Shown: piece by piece, positions 34,005 through 42,922 of the stretch | How the letters are laid out: every line of letters starts with the position of its first letter | How positions within the stretch are numbered: position 1 is the first letter of the stretch | NCBI RefSeq assembly: GCF_000169375.1 | Contig: NZ_AAXY01000026.1 | Location: forward strand, 1 to 56,745 | Source of the DNA: Marinobacter sp. ELB17 | GTDB lineage: Bacteria; Pseudomonadota; Gammaproteobacteria; Pseudomonadales; Oleiphilaceae | DNA: 56,745 bases | Reading direction: 5' to 3' | Program-made: the position numbers and the translations under genes | The notes under the pieces: generated by a model | Databases searched by the model: none | Seen by the model: only the letters and a program-made list of their open reading frames with translations | What the model was told of the DNA's origin: nothing

Positions 34005-35237
34005 ATGTCTACAGAGATTAAAGCCCCCGTATTCCCGGAGTCGGTCGCGGAAGGTACTGTCGCGACTTGGCACAAGCAGCCGGGTGAAGCCTGCGCTCGC
34101 GATGAGCTAATCGTCGATATTGAAACCGACAAAGTGGTGCTGGAAATTGTTGCGCCCGCTGACGGTGTCATCGAAGAAATCTTGAAAAACGACGGCGACA
34201 CCGTAGAGAGCGGTGAAGTGATCGGAAGATTCAAAGCAGGCGCTGCTAGCGAGTCCAAGGACTCCGGCAGCAAAGACGCGGTTGAAAGCAAAGACCAAGG
34301 CGCCGACGCGGCGTCCTCCTCAGATGCGATTCTGAGCCCGGCTGCGCGTAAGCTGGCTGACGAGAACAATGTTGAACCCAGTGCATTGAAAGGCACGGGG
34401 AAAGACGGCCGGATTTCTAAAGAAGATGTTCAAAGTCACATTGATAACGCCAAGGCTTCTATTGAATCGCCTGCTGCAAAGGCAGCCGCTGAGCCTGCGC
34501 ATGCTGCTGCGCCCGTAGCCGAGATCAGCGCCGGTGAGCGTATTGAAAAACGTGTTCCCATGACCCGCCTGCGCGCCAGTATCGCGAAGCGTCTGGTCAA
34601 TGCACAGCAGAGCGCTGCCATGTTGACCACCTTTAACGAGGTGAACATGGGGCCGATCATGGAACTGCGCAAGCAATACAAAGAAAGCTTCGAAAAGCGT
34701 CACGGAATTAAGTTGGGCTTTATGTCTTTCTTTACCAAAGCCGCGACCGAAGCTCTGAAACGCTTCCCTGCGGTGAATGCGTCCATCGACGGCAACGACA
34801 TGGTTTACCATGGCTACCAGGATATCGGTGTGGCGGTATCCACCGAGCGCGGCTTGGTGGTCCCGGTATTGCGTGACGTTGACGCACTTAGCCTTGCTGA
34901 TATCGAGAAGAAAATTGTCGAGTACGGTACCAAGGCCAAAACGGGCAAACTGGGCATCGATGAAATGACCGGTGGTACCTTCACCATAACCAACGGAGGC
35001 ACCTTTGGTTCCCTGTTGTCGACGCCTATTCTGAACCCGCCACAAACGGCGATTCTGGGTATGCATAAGATCCAGCCACGTCCGATGGCGGTGAATGGTC
35101 AGGTGGTGATACAGCCCATGATGTACCTGGCACTGTCTTATGACCACCGCATGATTGACGGCAAGGAAGCAGTGCAGTTCCTGGTTGCCATCAAGGAGAT
35201 GCTGGAAGATCCTGCGCGTATCCTGCTGGACGTATAG
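34005..35237 (+). CDS. sucB: dihydrolipoamide succinyltransferase (E2 of 2-oxoglutarate dehydrogenase)
   Basis: SucB forms the core of the complex and transfers the succinyl group to CoA. The 410-residue protein has one lipoyl domain (1-78) with lipoyl-lysine K43 in VDIETDKVVLEI, a linker, an E3/E1-binding domain (about 110-145, SPAARKLADENN), an alanine-rich linker, and the catalytic domain ending in YDHRMIDGKEAVQF with the HxxxDG active site. The first linker has a near-repeat (SKDSG, SKDAV, SKDQG). The chosen ATG at 34005 gives MSTEIKAPVFPESV; upstream in-frame sequence lies in sucA and is not conserved. Confidence 0.97.
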   Translation: MSTEIKAPVFPESVAEGTVATWHKQPGEACARDELIVDIETDKVVLEIVAPADGVIEEILKNDGDTVESGEVIGRFKAGAASESKDSGSKDAVESKDQGADAASSSDAILSPAARKLADENNVEPSALKGTGKDGRISKEDVQSHIDNAKASIESPAAKAAAEPAHAAAPVAEISAGERIEKRVPMTRLRASIAKRLVNAQQSAAMLTTFNEVNMGPIMELRKQYKESFEKRHGIKLGFMSFFTKAATEALKRFPAVNASIDGNDMVYHGYQDIGVAVSTERGLVVPVLRDVDALSLADIEKKIVEYGTKAKTGKLGIDEMTGGTFTITNGGTFGSLLSTPILNPPQTAILGMHKIQPRPMAVNGQVVIQPMMYLALSYDHRMIDGKEAVQFLVAIKEMLEDPARILLDV

Positions 35238-35273
35238 GCACTTCACTTACCGAATCGGAATACAGGATTAACT

Positions 35274-36713
35274 ATGGCTGACAAGTTTGATGTAATCGTA
35301 ATTGGCGCCGGCCCCGGTGGTTATGTGGCTGCAATCAAAGCCGCGCAACTGGGCCTGAACGTCGCCTGTGTAGAAAGCTGGTCTTCGGATGAAGGCAAAC
35401 AGGTGTTGGGTGGAACCTGCCTGAACGTAGGTTGTATCCCGTCCAAGGCACTGCTGGAGATTTCTCACAAGTACGAGGAAGCCCAGCACGGCTTTGCCGA
35501 GCAGGGCATTATTGCCAACGACATCTCCATTGACATCGCTAAAATGATGGAGCGTAAGACCGGCATTGTTAAACAGCTGACCGGAGGCATTGCGGGCCTG
35601 TTCAAGTCAAACGGTGTTACCTCGATTTATGGTCACGGCAAGCTATTGGCAAATCGCCAGGTGGAAGTGACTGACAACGACGGCAAGACCAAGACCTATG
35701 AAGCCGATAACGTTATTTTGGCTACAGGCTCGCGTCCGATTGAGATTCCGCCGGCGCCAAAAACCGAAGGTTATATCACTGATTCTGAAGGCGCTCTGGA
35801 ATTTACTGAAGTGCCCAAGCGATTGGGTGTGATTGGCGCCGGCATTATCGGTTTGGAGTTGGGCAGCGTTTGGGCTCGCCTGGGCTCTGAAGTCACTCTG
35901 TTGGAAGCGCAGGATACGTTTCTGCCAGGGGTAGACCAGCAGATTGCCAAGGCCACTTTAAAAGAGTTCCAAAAGCAGGGACTGAACATTGTCATGGGCG
36001 GCCGTGTAACGGGTGCAGAGGTTAAGCGTAAGCTGGTCTACGTAAGTTACGAAGACAGCAAAGGCAAGCAGGAGCTGATGGTTGATAAGCTGATTGTGGC
36101 TGTTGGTCGTCGCCCGTTTACGGACAACCTGCTGGCAGCAGACTCCGGTGTGAATATGGACGAGCGCGGGTTTGTATTCGTAGACGACCACTGTAAAACC
36201 GACGCCCCCGGCGTTTGGGCGGTGGGTGACGTGGTGCGTGGTCAGATGTTGGCCCATAAAGCCTCTGAAGAAGGCGTTATGGTTGCCGAGCGCATTGCCG
36301 GCCATAAACCACAGGTTAACTACGACTGCATTCCCAATGTCATTTACACTTCACCGGAAGTAGCGTGGGTTGGGAAGAACGAAGAGCAGCTGAAGGCTGA
36401 TGGTGCGGCTTATAAAGTGGGTACCTTCCCGTTTGCGGCAAATGGTCGCGCTATGGCCGCCAATTCGGCGGTGGGCATGGTTAAGATTATTGCGGACGAG
36501 AAAACTGACCGCATTCTGGGCTTCCACGTGTTGGGCCCAGCGGCGTCAGAAATCGTTGCTCAGGGTGTGATCGCCATGGAGTTCGGTTCCAGTGCAGAAG
36601 ATCTTGCGTTGACCTGTTTTGCTCACCCGACTCTGTCTGAGTCAGTGCACGAGGCAGCTCTTGCAGTTAACGGTGGGGCAATTCACATGGCCAATCGTCG
36701 CAAGAAGAAATAA
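35274..36713 (+). CDS. lpd: dihydrolipoyl dehydrogenase (E3)
   Basis: This flavoenzyme re-oxidises the lipoyl groups of SucB and passes electrons to NAD. The 479-residue protein has the FAD motif VIGAGPGGYVAA, the redox-active cysteines in GGTCLNVGCIPSKALL, the NAD motif GVIGAGIIGLELGSVW, and the catalytic AHPTLSE near the C-terminus. It follows sucB after 36 bp. A dedicated copy within the suc cluster suggests service to this complex. A strong terminator follows, then sucCD. Confidence 0.97.
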   Translation: MADKFDVIVIGAGPGGYVAAIKAAQLGLNVACVESWSSDEGKQVLGGTCLNVGCIPSKALLEISHKYEEAQHGFAEQGIIANDISIDIAKMMERKTGIVKQLTGGIAGLFKSNGVTSIYGHGKLLANRQVEVTDNDGKTKTYEADNVILATGSRPIEIPPAPKTEGYITDSEGALEFTEVPKRLGVIGAGIIGLELGSVWARLGSEVTLLEAQDTFLPGVDQQIAKATLKEFQKQGLNIVMGGRVTGAEVKRKLVYVSYEDSKGKQELMVDKLIVAVGRRPFTDNLLAADSGVNMDERGFVFVDDHCKTDAPGVWAVGDVVRGQMLAHKASEEGVMVAERIAGHKPQVNYDCIPNVIYTSPEVAWVGKNEEQLKADGAAYKVGTFPFAANGRAMAANSAVGMVKIIADEKTDRILGFHVLGPAASEIVAQGVIAMEFGSSAEDLALTCFAHPTLSESVHEAALAVNGGAIHMANRRKKK

Positions 36714-36721
36714 TAAGCCAG

Positions 36722-36758
36722 AAAGTCATGGGGCGCCGCAGGGCGCCCCATGACTTTT
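36722..36758 (+). terminator. intrinsic terminator after lpd
   Basis: A perfect 16-bp stem (36722-36737 with 36742-36757) with a 4-nt loop, GC-rich in the middle, ends in four Ts. It separates lpd from sucCD, so sucCD may depend on read-through or on an own promoter. Confidence 0.85.
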
Positions 36759-36802
36759 AGAGACTCTTGTTTTAGAGGCTCTTGTTTTAAAGACTCTGGT
36801 TT
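36758..36802 (+). repeat. three imperfect 15-bp tandem repeats upstream of sucC
   Basis: The units are TAGAGACTCTTGTTT, TAGAGGCTCTTGTTT and TAAAGACTCTGGTTT, head to tail directly after the lpd terminator. They differ by one to three bases. Confidence 0.9.
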
Positions 36803-36913
36803 CTCTAGATGCAATCGTTGGGCCGGTGTCATCAGGGTCTATCAAGATGGATTTGCCGCCAGCGGGTTCATCCCACAGGTGTCTATCCTTCATTAAAAAG
36901 CAGGACATAAACT

Positions 36914-38080
36914 ATGAATTTGCACGAATATCAGGGCAAGCAGCTTTTTGCTGAGTATGGCTTGCCGGTATCACAGGGCATTGCCTGTAGTACCCCGGAT
37001 GAGGCAGTAGCAGCTGCAGAAAAGATTGGTGGCGATAGCTGGGTTGTTAAAGCTCAGGTTCACGCTGGTGGCCGCGGTAAAGCCGGCGGTGTAAAGCTGG
37101 TTAAAAATACCGACGACATCCGTGCCTTTGCCGAGCAATGGCTGGGCAAAAAGCTGGTGACTTTCCAGACTGACGAGCACGGTCAGCCGGTTAGTAAAAT
37201 TTTGGTTGAATCCCTGACTGACATCGACCAAGAGCTGTACCTGGGCGCGGTTGTAGACCGTGGTACCCGCCGTATCGTCTTCATGGCCTCCACCGAAGGT
37301 GGTGTTGAAATTGAAACGGTTGCGGAAGAAACCCCGGAAAAAATTCTGAAGGCCGAAATCGATCCACTGGTAGGCGCACAGCCTTACCAAGGACGCGAGC
37401 TGGCGTTCAAGCTGGGCCTTGAAGGCAAGCAGATCGGCCAATTTACCAAGATCTTTATGGGTCTGGCGAAGCTGTTTGAAGACTACGACCTGGCGCTGTT
37501 GGAAATTAACCCTCTGGTTATCACCCCGGCCGGTGATCTTCACTGCCTGGATGCCAAAATCGGCGTTGATGGCAACGCTCTGTACCGTCAGAAGAGACTT
37601 CAGGCCATGCGCGATCCGTCACAGGAAGATTCCCGTGAAGCCGAAGCTGCAGCCTGGGAACTGAACTACGTAGCGCTGGATGGCAACATCGGTTGCATGG
37701 TTAACGGTGCTGGTTTGGCCATGGGTACCATGGATATCATCAAGTTGGCGGGCGGGCGCCCGGCTAACTTCCTGGACGTTGGCGGCGGTGCTACCAAAGA
37801 GCGCGTAACCGAAGCGTTCAAAATCATCCTATCTGATGATGCCGTGCAAGCCGTACTGGTAAATATCTTCGGCGGTATTGTACGTTGCGACATGATTGCT
37901 GAAGGCATCATTGGCGCGGTTAAAGAAGTAGGCGTAAAAGTGCCTGTGGTTGTTCGCCTTGAGGGCAACAACGCTGAACTGGGTTCCAAGGTGCTGGCAG
38001 AAAGCGGTTTGAACATCATCGCCGCCAGCAGCCTGGCCGATGCCGCAGAGCAAGTCGTTAAAGTCGCGGGAGGCAAATAA
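36914..38080 (+). CDS. sucC: succinate--CoA ligase subunit beta
   Basis: SucC with SucD converts succinyl-CoA to succinate and makes ATP or GTP. The 388-residue length is identical to E. coli. It begins MNLHEYQGKQLFAEYGLPV with the ATP-grasp domain, contains VVKAQVHAGGRGKAGGVKL and the C-terminal CoA-ligase region VNIFGGIVRCDMIAEG. Its stop overlaps the sucD start by one base (TAATG), so the two subunits are translationally coupled. Confidence 0.98.
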   Translation: MNLHEYQGKQLFAEYGLPVSQGIACSTPDEAVAAAEKIGGDSWVVKAQVHAGGRGKAGGVKLVKNTDDIRAFAEQWLGKKLVTFQTDEHGQPVSKILVESLTDIDQELYLGAVVDRGTRRIVFMASTEGGVEIETVAEETPEKILKAEIDPLVGAQPYQGRELAFKLGLEGKQIGQFTKIFMGLAKLFEDYDLALLEINPLVITPAGDLHCLDAKIGVDGNALYRQKRLQAMRDPSQEDSREAEAAAWELNYVALDGNIGCMVNGAGLAMGTMDIIKLAGGRPANFLDVGGGATKERVTEAFKIILSDDAVQAVLVNIFGGIVRCDMIAEGIIGAVKEVGVKVPVVVRLEGNNAELGSKVLAESGLNIIAASSLADAAEQVVKVAGGK

Positions 38081-38952
38081 TGAGCATTCTGATCAATAAA
38101 GACACCAAAGTAATCTGCCAGGGCTTTACCGGTTCCCAGGGTACATTCCACTCCCAGCAGGCTATTGAATACGGCACCAATATGGTCGGTGGCGTAAGCC
38201 CCGGCAAAGGCGGCACCGAGCACTTGGGCCTACCGGTGTTTAACACCGTACGTGAGGCTGTAGAAAAGACCGGTGCACACGCGACCGTGATCTACGTTCC
38301 GGCTCCGTTTTGTAAAGATGCCATCATTGAAGCAGCAGATGCCGGAATCGAGCTGATTGTGTGCATCACCGAAGGTATTCCTACCATCGATATGCTGTAC
38401 GCCAAAGAGTACGTTGATCGCAAAGGCGTGCGTATGATCGGGCCCAACTGCCCGGGCGTTATCACACCGGGTGAGTGCAAGATCGGCATCATGCCGGGCC
38501 ACATTCACAAGCCGGGTAAAGTCGGTATTGTGTCGCGTTCTGGCACTTTGACCTACGAAGCCGTCAAGCAGACCACAGATTTTGGCTACGGCCAGTCTAC
38601 CTGCGTTGGCATCGGTGGCGATCCGATTCCGGGTTCCAACTTCATCGACATCCTTAAGCTGCTGCAAGAAGACCCGCAGACTGAAGCTATTGTGATGATC
38701 GGCGAAATTGGTGGCACTGCGGAAGAAGAAGCTGCAGCGTACATCAAAGAGCACGTCACCAAGCCGGTGGTTTCTTACATTGCCGGTGTAACAGCGCCTC
38801 CTGGCAAGCGCATGGGCCACGCCGGTGCTATCATTTCCGGTGGTAAGGGTACCGCAGACGAGAAGTTCGCTGCTCTGAACGACGCCGGTGTGAAAACCGT
38901 GCGCAGCCTGGCCGACATTGGCAAGGCTCTAAAAGAAGTGACTGGCTGGTAA
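38080..38952 (+). CDS. sucD: succinate--CoA ligase subunit alpha
   Basis: The 290-residue alpha subunit binds CoA and is phosphorylated on a histidine during catalysis. It shows the CoA-binding GFTGSQGTFHSQQAIEYG, PNCPGVITPGECKIGIMPG, and the active-site histidine in RMGHAGAIISGGKGTA. The start overlaps sucC by one base. The C-terminus (LKEVTGW) is followed by a strong terminator that closes the TCA block. Confidence 0.98.
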   Translation: MSILINKDTKVICQGFTGSQGTFHSQQAIEYGTNMVGGVSPGKGGTEHLGLPVFNTVREAVEKTGAHATVIYVPAPFCKDAIIEAADAGIELIVCITEGIPTIDMLYAKEYVDRKGVRMIGPNCPGVITPGECKIGIMPGHIHKPGKVGIVSRSGTLTYEAVKQTTDFGYGQSTCVGIGGDPIPGSNFIDILKLLQEDPQTEAIVMIGEIGGTAEEEAAAYIKEHVTKPVVSYIAGVTAPPGKRMGHAGAIISGGKGTADEKFAALNDAGVKTVRSLADIGKALKEVTGW

Positions 38953-38969
38953 AACCCCCGGTCATTTTT

Positions 38970-39008
38970 AAAAACCCCCGTTTCTGTTCTGCAGAGCGGG
39001 GGTTTTTT
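38970..39008 (+). terminator. intrinsic terminator after sucD
   Basis: AAAAACCCCCG (38970-38980) pairs with CGGGGGTTTTTT (38997-39008); a short inner TCTG/CAGA stem narrows the loop. It ends in six Ts. Confidence 0.88.
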
Positions 39009-39075
39009 GCTTATAATGCCGGGTCGCCTGGCGTAATATGGCGCCTCTTGTATTCCATTAGAAGGAGTTCTTGCT

Positions 39076-40290
39076 TTGAGTTCTGTAGATTCCCAGCAAC
39101 GGATATTGTCGGGCATGCGTCCGACCGGCAAGCTTCACCTTGGCCATTACCACGGTGTGCTTAAAAACTGGGTGAAACTCCAGCATGAATTCGAGTGCTT
39201 CTTCTTTGTTGCCGACTGGCATGCCCTGACCACGCAGTACGACGACCCATCTAATATTGAACAAAGCGTGTGGGACATGGTTATCGACTGGTTGGCTGCG
39301 GGCGTTAACCCGGGTTCATCCACGATGTTTATTCAGTCTCAGGTGCCTGAACACGCTGAGTTGCACCTGCTGCTGTCGATGATCACGCCTTTGGGTTGGC
39401 TTGAGCGCATTCCGACCTACAAAGACCAGCAGGAAAAGCTGCGCGAGAAAGATCTCGCTACCTACGGGTTCTTGGGATATCCACTACTCCAGTCGGCTGA
39501 CATTCTGATGTATCGGGCAGGGCGTGTACCGGTGGGCGCCGATCAGGTTTCCCACGTTGAAATCACTCGTGAAATCGCACGGCGCTTCAATCATCTTTAT
39601 GGTCGTGAGCCAGGCTTCGAAGACCAAGCCGAAGCGGCCATTGTGAAAATGGGCAAGAAAAACGCCAAACTCTATCGCAATCTGAAGAAACGTTACCAGG
39701 AAGAAGGCGATCTGGATTCGCTGGAAACGGCGCGTGCTCTTTTGAAAGAACAGCAAAATATTTCCTTAGGTGATCGCGAACGCCTGTACGGCTACATTGA
39801 GGGCGGCGGTAAAGTGATTTTGCCAGAGCCTCAACCATTGTTGACGCCTGAATCAAAACTGCCAGGGTTGGACGGGCAGAAAATGTCGAAATCCTACAAC
39901 AATTACATTGGCCTGCGGGAAGCGCCGGACAGCGTAGCGGTGAAAGTACGCACCATGCAGACCGACCCGGCGCGAGTGCGTCGAATCGACCCGGGCGAGC
40001 CGGAAAAATGCCCGGTGTATGCCCTGCACAAGGTTTATTCCGATGCGGACACCCGCAGTTGGGTGGAAATCGGCTGTCGCAGCGCCGGGATCGGCTGCCT
40101 GGACTGCAAAAAACCGCTGATTGACTCCATTGTGGAAGAACAGCGGCCCTTACGCGAACGTGCGGCCGAGTACGAAGGCAATCCGGATCTGATTCGTTCC
40201 ATTCTGGAGGAAGGGCGCGAACGCGCTCGCGACGCAGCCCGCGACACCCTGGACGAAGTGCGCTCTGCCATGGGCCTGAGCTATCGTTGA
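39076..40290 (+). CDS. trpS: tryptophan--tRNA ligase
   Basis: TrpS charges tRNA-Trp. The 404-residue protein has the class I motifs GKLHLGHYHG (HIGH) and GQKMSKSYNN (KMSKS), with ILSGMRPTG near the start. It is longer than E. coli TrpS (334), with an extra segment between the motifs and a cysteine-containing C-terminal region (CRSAGIGCLDCKKP), as I recall for the longer Pseudomonas-type enzymes. The start is an unusual TTG (39076), set by GAAGGAG 8 bp upstream; no ATG lies before the conserved region. It leads the trpS-scpA-scpB-rluB cluster. Confidence 0.95.
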   Translation: MSSVDSQQRILSGMRPTGKLHLGHYHGVLKNWVKLQHEFECFFFVADWHALTTQYDDPSNIEQSVWDMVIDWLAAGVNPGSSTMFIQSQVPEHAELHLLLSMITPLGWLERIPTYKDQQEKLREKDLATYGFLGYPLLQSADILMYRAGRVPVGADQVSHVEITREIARRFNHLYGREPGFEDQAEAAIVKMGKKNAKLYRNLKKRYQEEGDLDSLETARALLKEQQNISLGDRERLYGYIEGGGKVILPEPQPLLTPESKLPGLDGQKMSKSYNNYIGLREAPDSVAVKVRTMQTDPARVRRIDPGEPEKCPVYALHKVYSDADTRSWVEIGCRSAGIGCLDCKKPLIDSIVEEQRPLRERAAEYEGNPDLIRSILEEGRERARDAARDTLDEVRSAMGLSYR

Positions 40291-40291
40291 G

Positions 40292-41125
40292 GTGCTGACT
40301 GACCCAGCAGCCCCAGCTAATCCGGCGGCAAAGCCACAGGGTGTGGGTCCGCCGCCCCTGGCTTTAATAGCGGGCAAACCGCTGGCGCAGTTGCCGCTCG
40401 ATCTTTATATCCCGCCAGACGCTCTGGCGGTGTTTTTGGACGCGTTTGAAGGCCCTCTGGATTTGTTGTTGTACCTGATTCGGCGTCAGAATATGAACAT
40501 TCTGGAAATCGACGTCAGTGCTATTACCCGCCAGTATATGGAATACATTGCCGTTGTAGAGTCTATGCGATTTGAGCTTGCGGGAGAGTATCTGGTGATG
40601 GCGGCCACGCTGGCCGAAATCAAGTCCCGGATGCTTTTACCGCGGCAGCAGATTGAAGAAGACGAAGAAGACGATCCACGGGCAGAACTGATTCGCCGTT
40701 TGCAGCAGTACGAGCGTTTTAAAAAAGCGGCAGAAGACATAGATCAGATGCCGCGCCAGGAGCGGGATATCTTTGTTGCCGATGCCTGTATGCCAAAGCT
40801 TCCCTTGGTACGCAGCTATCCTGAGGTGGCTATGGCGGAGATTTTACGGGCACTGGAAACCGTGCTCAAACGTGCAGACATGTTTAGCAGCCACCACGTT
40901 GAGCGAGAGAAACTGTCGACCCGTGAGCGCATGTCGTCGATTCTGATTCGGCTGCAACAAGGCGGTTTTATTCGTTTCGAAAGCCTGTTCCTGCCGGACG
41001 AAGGCCGTCTGGGGGTTGTTGTCAGTTTTTTGGCAATGTTAGAGCTGGTAAAAGAGCAGCTGGTTGAGTTGGTTCAGGCTGACCCGCTTGGCCCCATTCA
41101 TTTGCGGGCGCGGGTTGCGGTCTGA
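40292..41125 (+). CDS. scpA: segregation and condensation protein A
   Basis: ScpA is the kleisin that bridges the Smc heads in bacterial condensin. The 277-residue protein has the kleisin N-terminus FEGPLDLLLYLIRRQNMNIL, EYLVMAATLAEIKSRMLLP, an acidic stretch (EEDEEDDPRAELIRRL), and a C-terminal winged helix. About 40 proline/alanine-rich residues precede the usual start; the GTG at 40292, one base after the trpS stop, is the only plausible start but has only a weak ribosome site. Probably coupled to trpS. Confidence 0.93.
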   Translation: MLTDPAAPANPAAKPQGVGPPPLALIAGKPLAQLPLDLYIPPDALAVFLDAFEGPLDLLLYLIRRQNMNILEIDVSAITRQYMEYIAVVESMRFELAGEYLVMAATLAEIKSRMLLPRQQIEEDEEDDPRAELIRRLQQYERFKKAAEDIDQMPRQERDIFVADACMPKLPLVRSYPEVAMAEILRALETVLKRADMFSSHHVEREKLSTRERMSSILIRLQQGGFIRFESLFLPDEGRLGVVVSFLAMLELVKEQLVELVQADPLGPIHLRARVAV

Positions 41126-41152
41126 AAACCCTGATTACTGGTGCAACGAATT

Positions 41153-41740
41153 ATGATGAGTGATGCTGCCTTACCCATTACAGGGATTATCGAAGCGGTC
41201 CTGCTGACAGCGGGCAAGCCGTTAACGGTGCAGCAGCTCAGAGAAGTGTTTGACGAAACCGAGCGGCCAACCCATAAGGCAGTGGAGCAGGCACTGGTGG
41301 AATTAGAGCAACTTTGCAGCGGTCGCGGTATTGAGTTGAAAAAAGTTGCCAGCGGTTACCGCCTTCAGGTGCGTGAATCTTTTGCTCCCTGGGTGGCTCG
41401 GCTGTTTGAAGAAAAACCACCGCGTTATTCGCGGGCGTTATTGGAAACACTCGCATTGATCGGCTATCGCCAGCCTATTACCCGCGGTGAAATTGAAGAT
41501 ATTCGCGGCGTTGCGGTAAGCAGCAATATCATTCGTACGTTGGTTGAGCGAGAGTGGGTTCGAATTGTAGGTCATCGGGAAGTACCGGGCCGGCCGGCCA
41601 TGTATGCAACCACCCGGCAATTTCTTGACTACTTTAACCTAATAAGCCTGGACCAGTTGCCGCCCTTGTCTGTTAGTCGGGATCTGGACGCGATCGGGCG
41701 CGAAATTGAGCAGAAAATAGAACAAACACCATTTCACTGA
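41153..41740 (+). CDS. scpB: segregation and condensation protein B
   Basis: ScpB is the winged-helix partner that dimerises and binds ScpA in the Smc complex. Motifs include GIIEAVLLTAGKPLTVQQL, FEEKPPRYSRALLETLALIGYRQPI taken in parts, and VPGRPAMYATTRQFLDYF. The start is uncertain: ATG at 41153, ATG at 41156 or GTG at 41141, none with a strong ribosome site. The choice changes only a few residues. It lies 27 bp after scpA. Confidence 0.94.
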   Translation: MMSDAALPITGIIEAVLLTAGKPLTVQQLREVFDETERPTHKAVEQALVELEQLCSGRGIELKKVASGYRLQVRESFAPWVARLFEEKPPRYSRALLETLALIGYRQPITRGEIEDIRGVAVSSNIIRTLVEREWVRIVGHREVPGRPAMYATTRQFLDYFNLISLDQLPPLSVSRDLDAIGREIEQKIEQTPFH

Positions 41741-41779
41741 TGCAGGCCCTGCATCGGTCCGTTATTTAAGGATTAACCC

Positions 41780-42883
41780 ATGGCGTCAGAACGCCCCTGG
41801 ACTACCGGCAAGCCGGCAGCCAAATCAGCATCGAATGCGAACAAGCCGAGCGCTAATCGCCGTAACCCAGCGAAATCATCGGCAAAAGCGGCGAAGCCAG
41901 GCAAACCTGTGCCAGAGGCGCTGGCGACTTTGCCAGTAGGCGGTCCTGAGCGAATTCAGAAATTGCTGGCACGCGCCGGTGTTGGATCGCGGCGCGAAAT
42001 TGAAGGCTGGATGGACGCGGGTCGTCTGTTGGTAAATGGCAAACCCGTTACTCCAGGCCAGAAAGCCACGGTGAGCGATGTTTTTGAACTCGACGGCAAG
42101 CGCTTGGAAGTTGCTGCCGCTGCCGAGGTTTTGCGCCGGGTGCTGATTTACAACAAGCCAGAAGGCGAAGTAACCACTCGCAAAGACCCAGAAGGGCGCC
42201 CAACCGTGTTCGACCGGCTGCCGCGATTGCGTGAACACCGCTGGATTTCTATTGGCCGGCTGGATTTAAACACCACCGGCCTGGTGATGTTTACCACCGA
42301 TGGCGAGCTGGCTAACCGGCTTATGCATCCTTCTAGCGAGATTGATCGGGAATACGCGGTGCGTATTTTTGGTGAAGTAGACGACGCCATGATTGAGCGC
42401 CTGCGCACCGGCGTCACCCTGGAAGACGGCGAGGCTAAATTTAGCGACATTTCCGCCGCCGGCGGTACCGGTATGAACCGGTGGTTTCACGTGACTTTGT
42501 TGGAAGGGCGCAACCGTGAAGTGAGGCGCCTTTGGGAATCCCAAGGCGTGCGCGTCAGCCGCCTGAAACGGGTTCGTTACGGCTCAATATTTTTGCCCAG
42601 CAGATTAACCGTGGGTAAATGGGAAGAGTTGGATCAGAAAGCCGTGGATTTGCTGAGCCGCACGGTTGGCCTGGCTAAAATGGCGGTTCCGCAACAGACA
42701 CCGGATGAAGCGGCGGCGCAGGCGCGCCAGCAAAGAAAGGCCGCTCCGGTAACCAATCGCAGCAATCGTGCGGCAAGTTCCCCCGGGTCAAAATCTGGAC
42801 AAGGCGCTCGCAAGTGGGCGGTTGCAGACTCTAAACCGCAGCGCAGTGGCGGCAAGGCCCGGAACGATAAACCCCGCGGTTAA
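41780..42883 (+). CDS. rluB: 23S rRNA pseudouridine synthase RluB
   Basis: The 367-residue protein has an S4 RNA-binding domain (about 55-100, ERIQKLLARAGVGSRREIE) and an RsuA-type catalytic domain with the active aspartate in SIGRLDLNTTGLV. RluB modifies the peptidyl-transferase region of 23S rRNA (U2605 in E. coli). Both termini are long, basic and low-complexity (N-terminal 45 and C-terminal 65 residues), probably disordered RNA-binding tails. Position after scpB matches the conserved scpA-scpB-rluB order. Confidence 0.94.
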   Translation: MASERPWTTGKPAAKSASNANKPSANRRNPAKSSAKAAKPGKPVPEALATLPVGGPERIQKLLARAGVGSRREIEGWMDAGRLLVNGKPVTPGQKATVSDVFELDGKRLEVAAAAEVLRRVLIYNKPEGEVTTRKDPEGRPTVFDRLPRLREHRWISIGRLDLNTTGLVMFTTDGELANRLMHPSSEIDREYAVRIFGEVDDAMIERLRTGVTLEDGEAKFSDISAAGGTGMNRWFHVTLLEGRNREVRRLWESQGVRVSRLKRVRYGSIFLPSRLTVGKWEELDQKAVDLLSRTVGLAKMAVPQQTPDEAAAQARQQRKAAPVTNRSNRAASSPGSKSGQGARKWAVADSKPQRSGGKARNDKPRG

Positions 42884-42922
42884 AAGTTGGGTGAAGCTGG
42901 CTTAGAACAACCGGAGCTGCCA

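Noticed and set aside
36726..36908. Minus-strand frame reading repeated TRVFK, TRASK and TRVSK
   Set aside because: It is just the translation of the 15-bp repeats plus the lpd terminator, with no ribosome site or conserved part.
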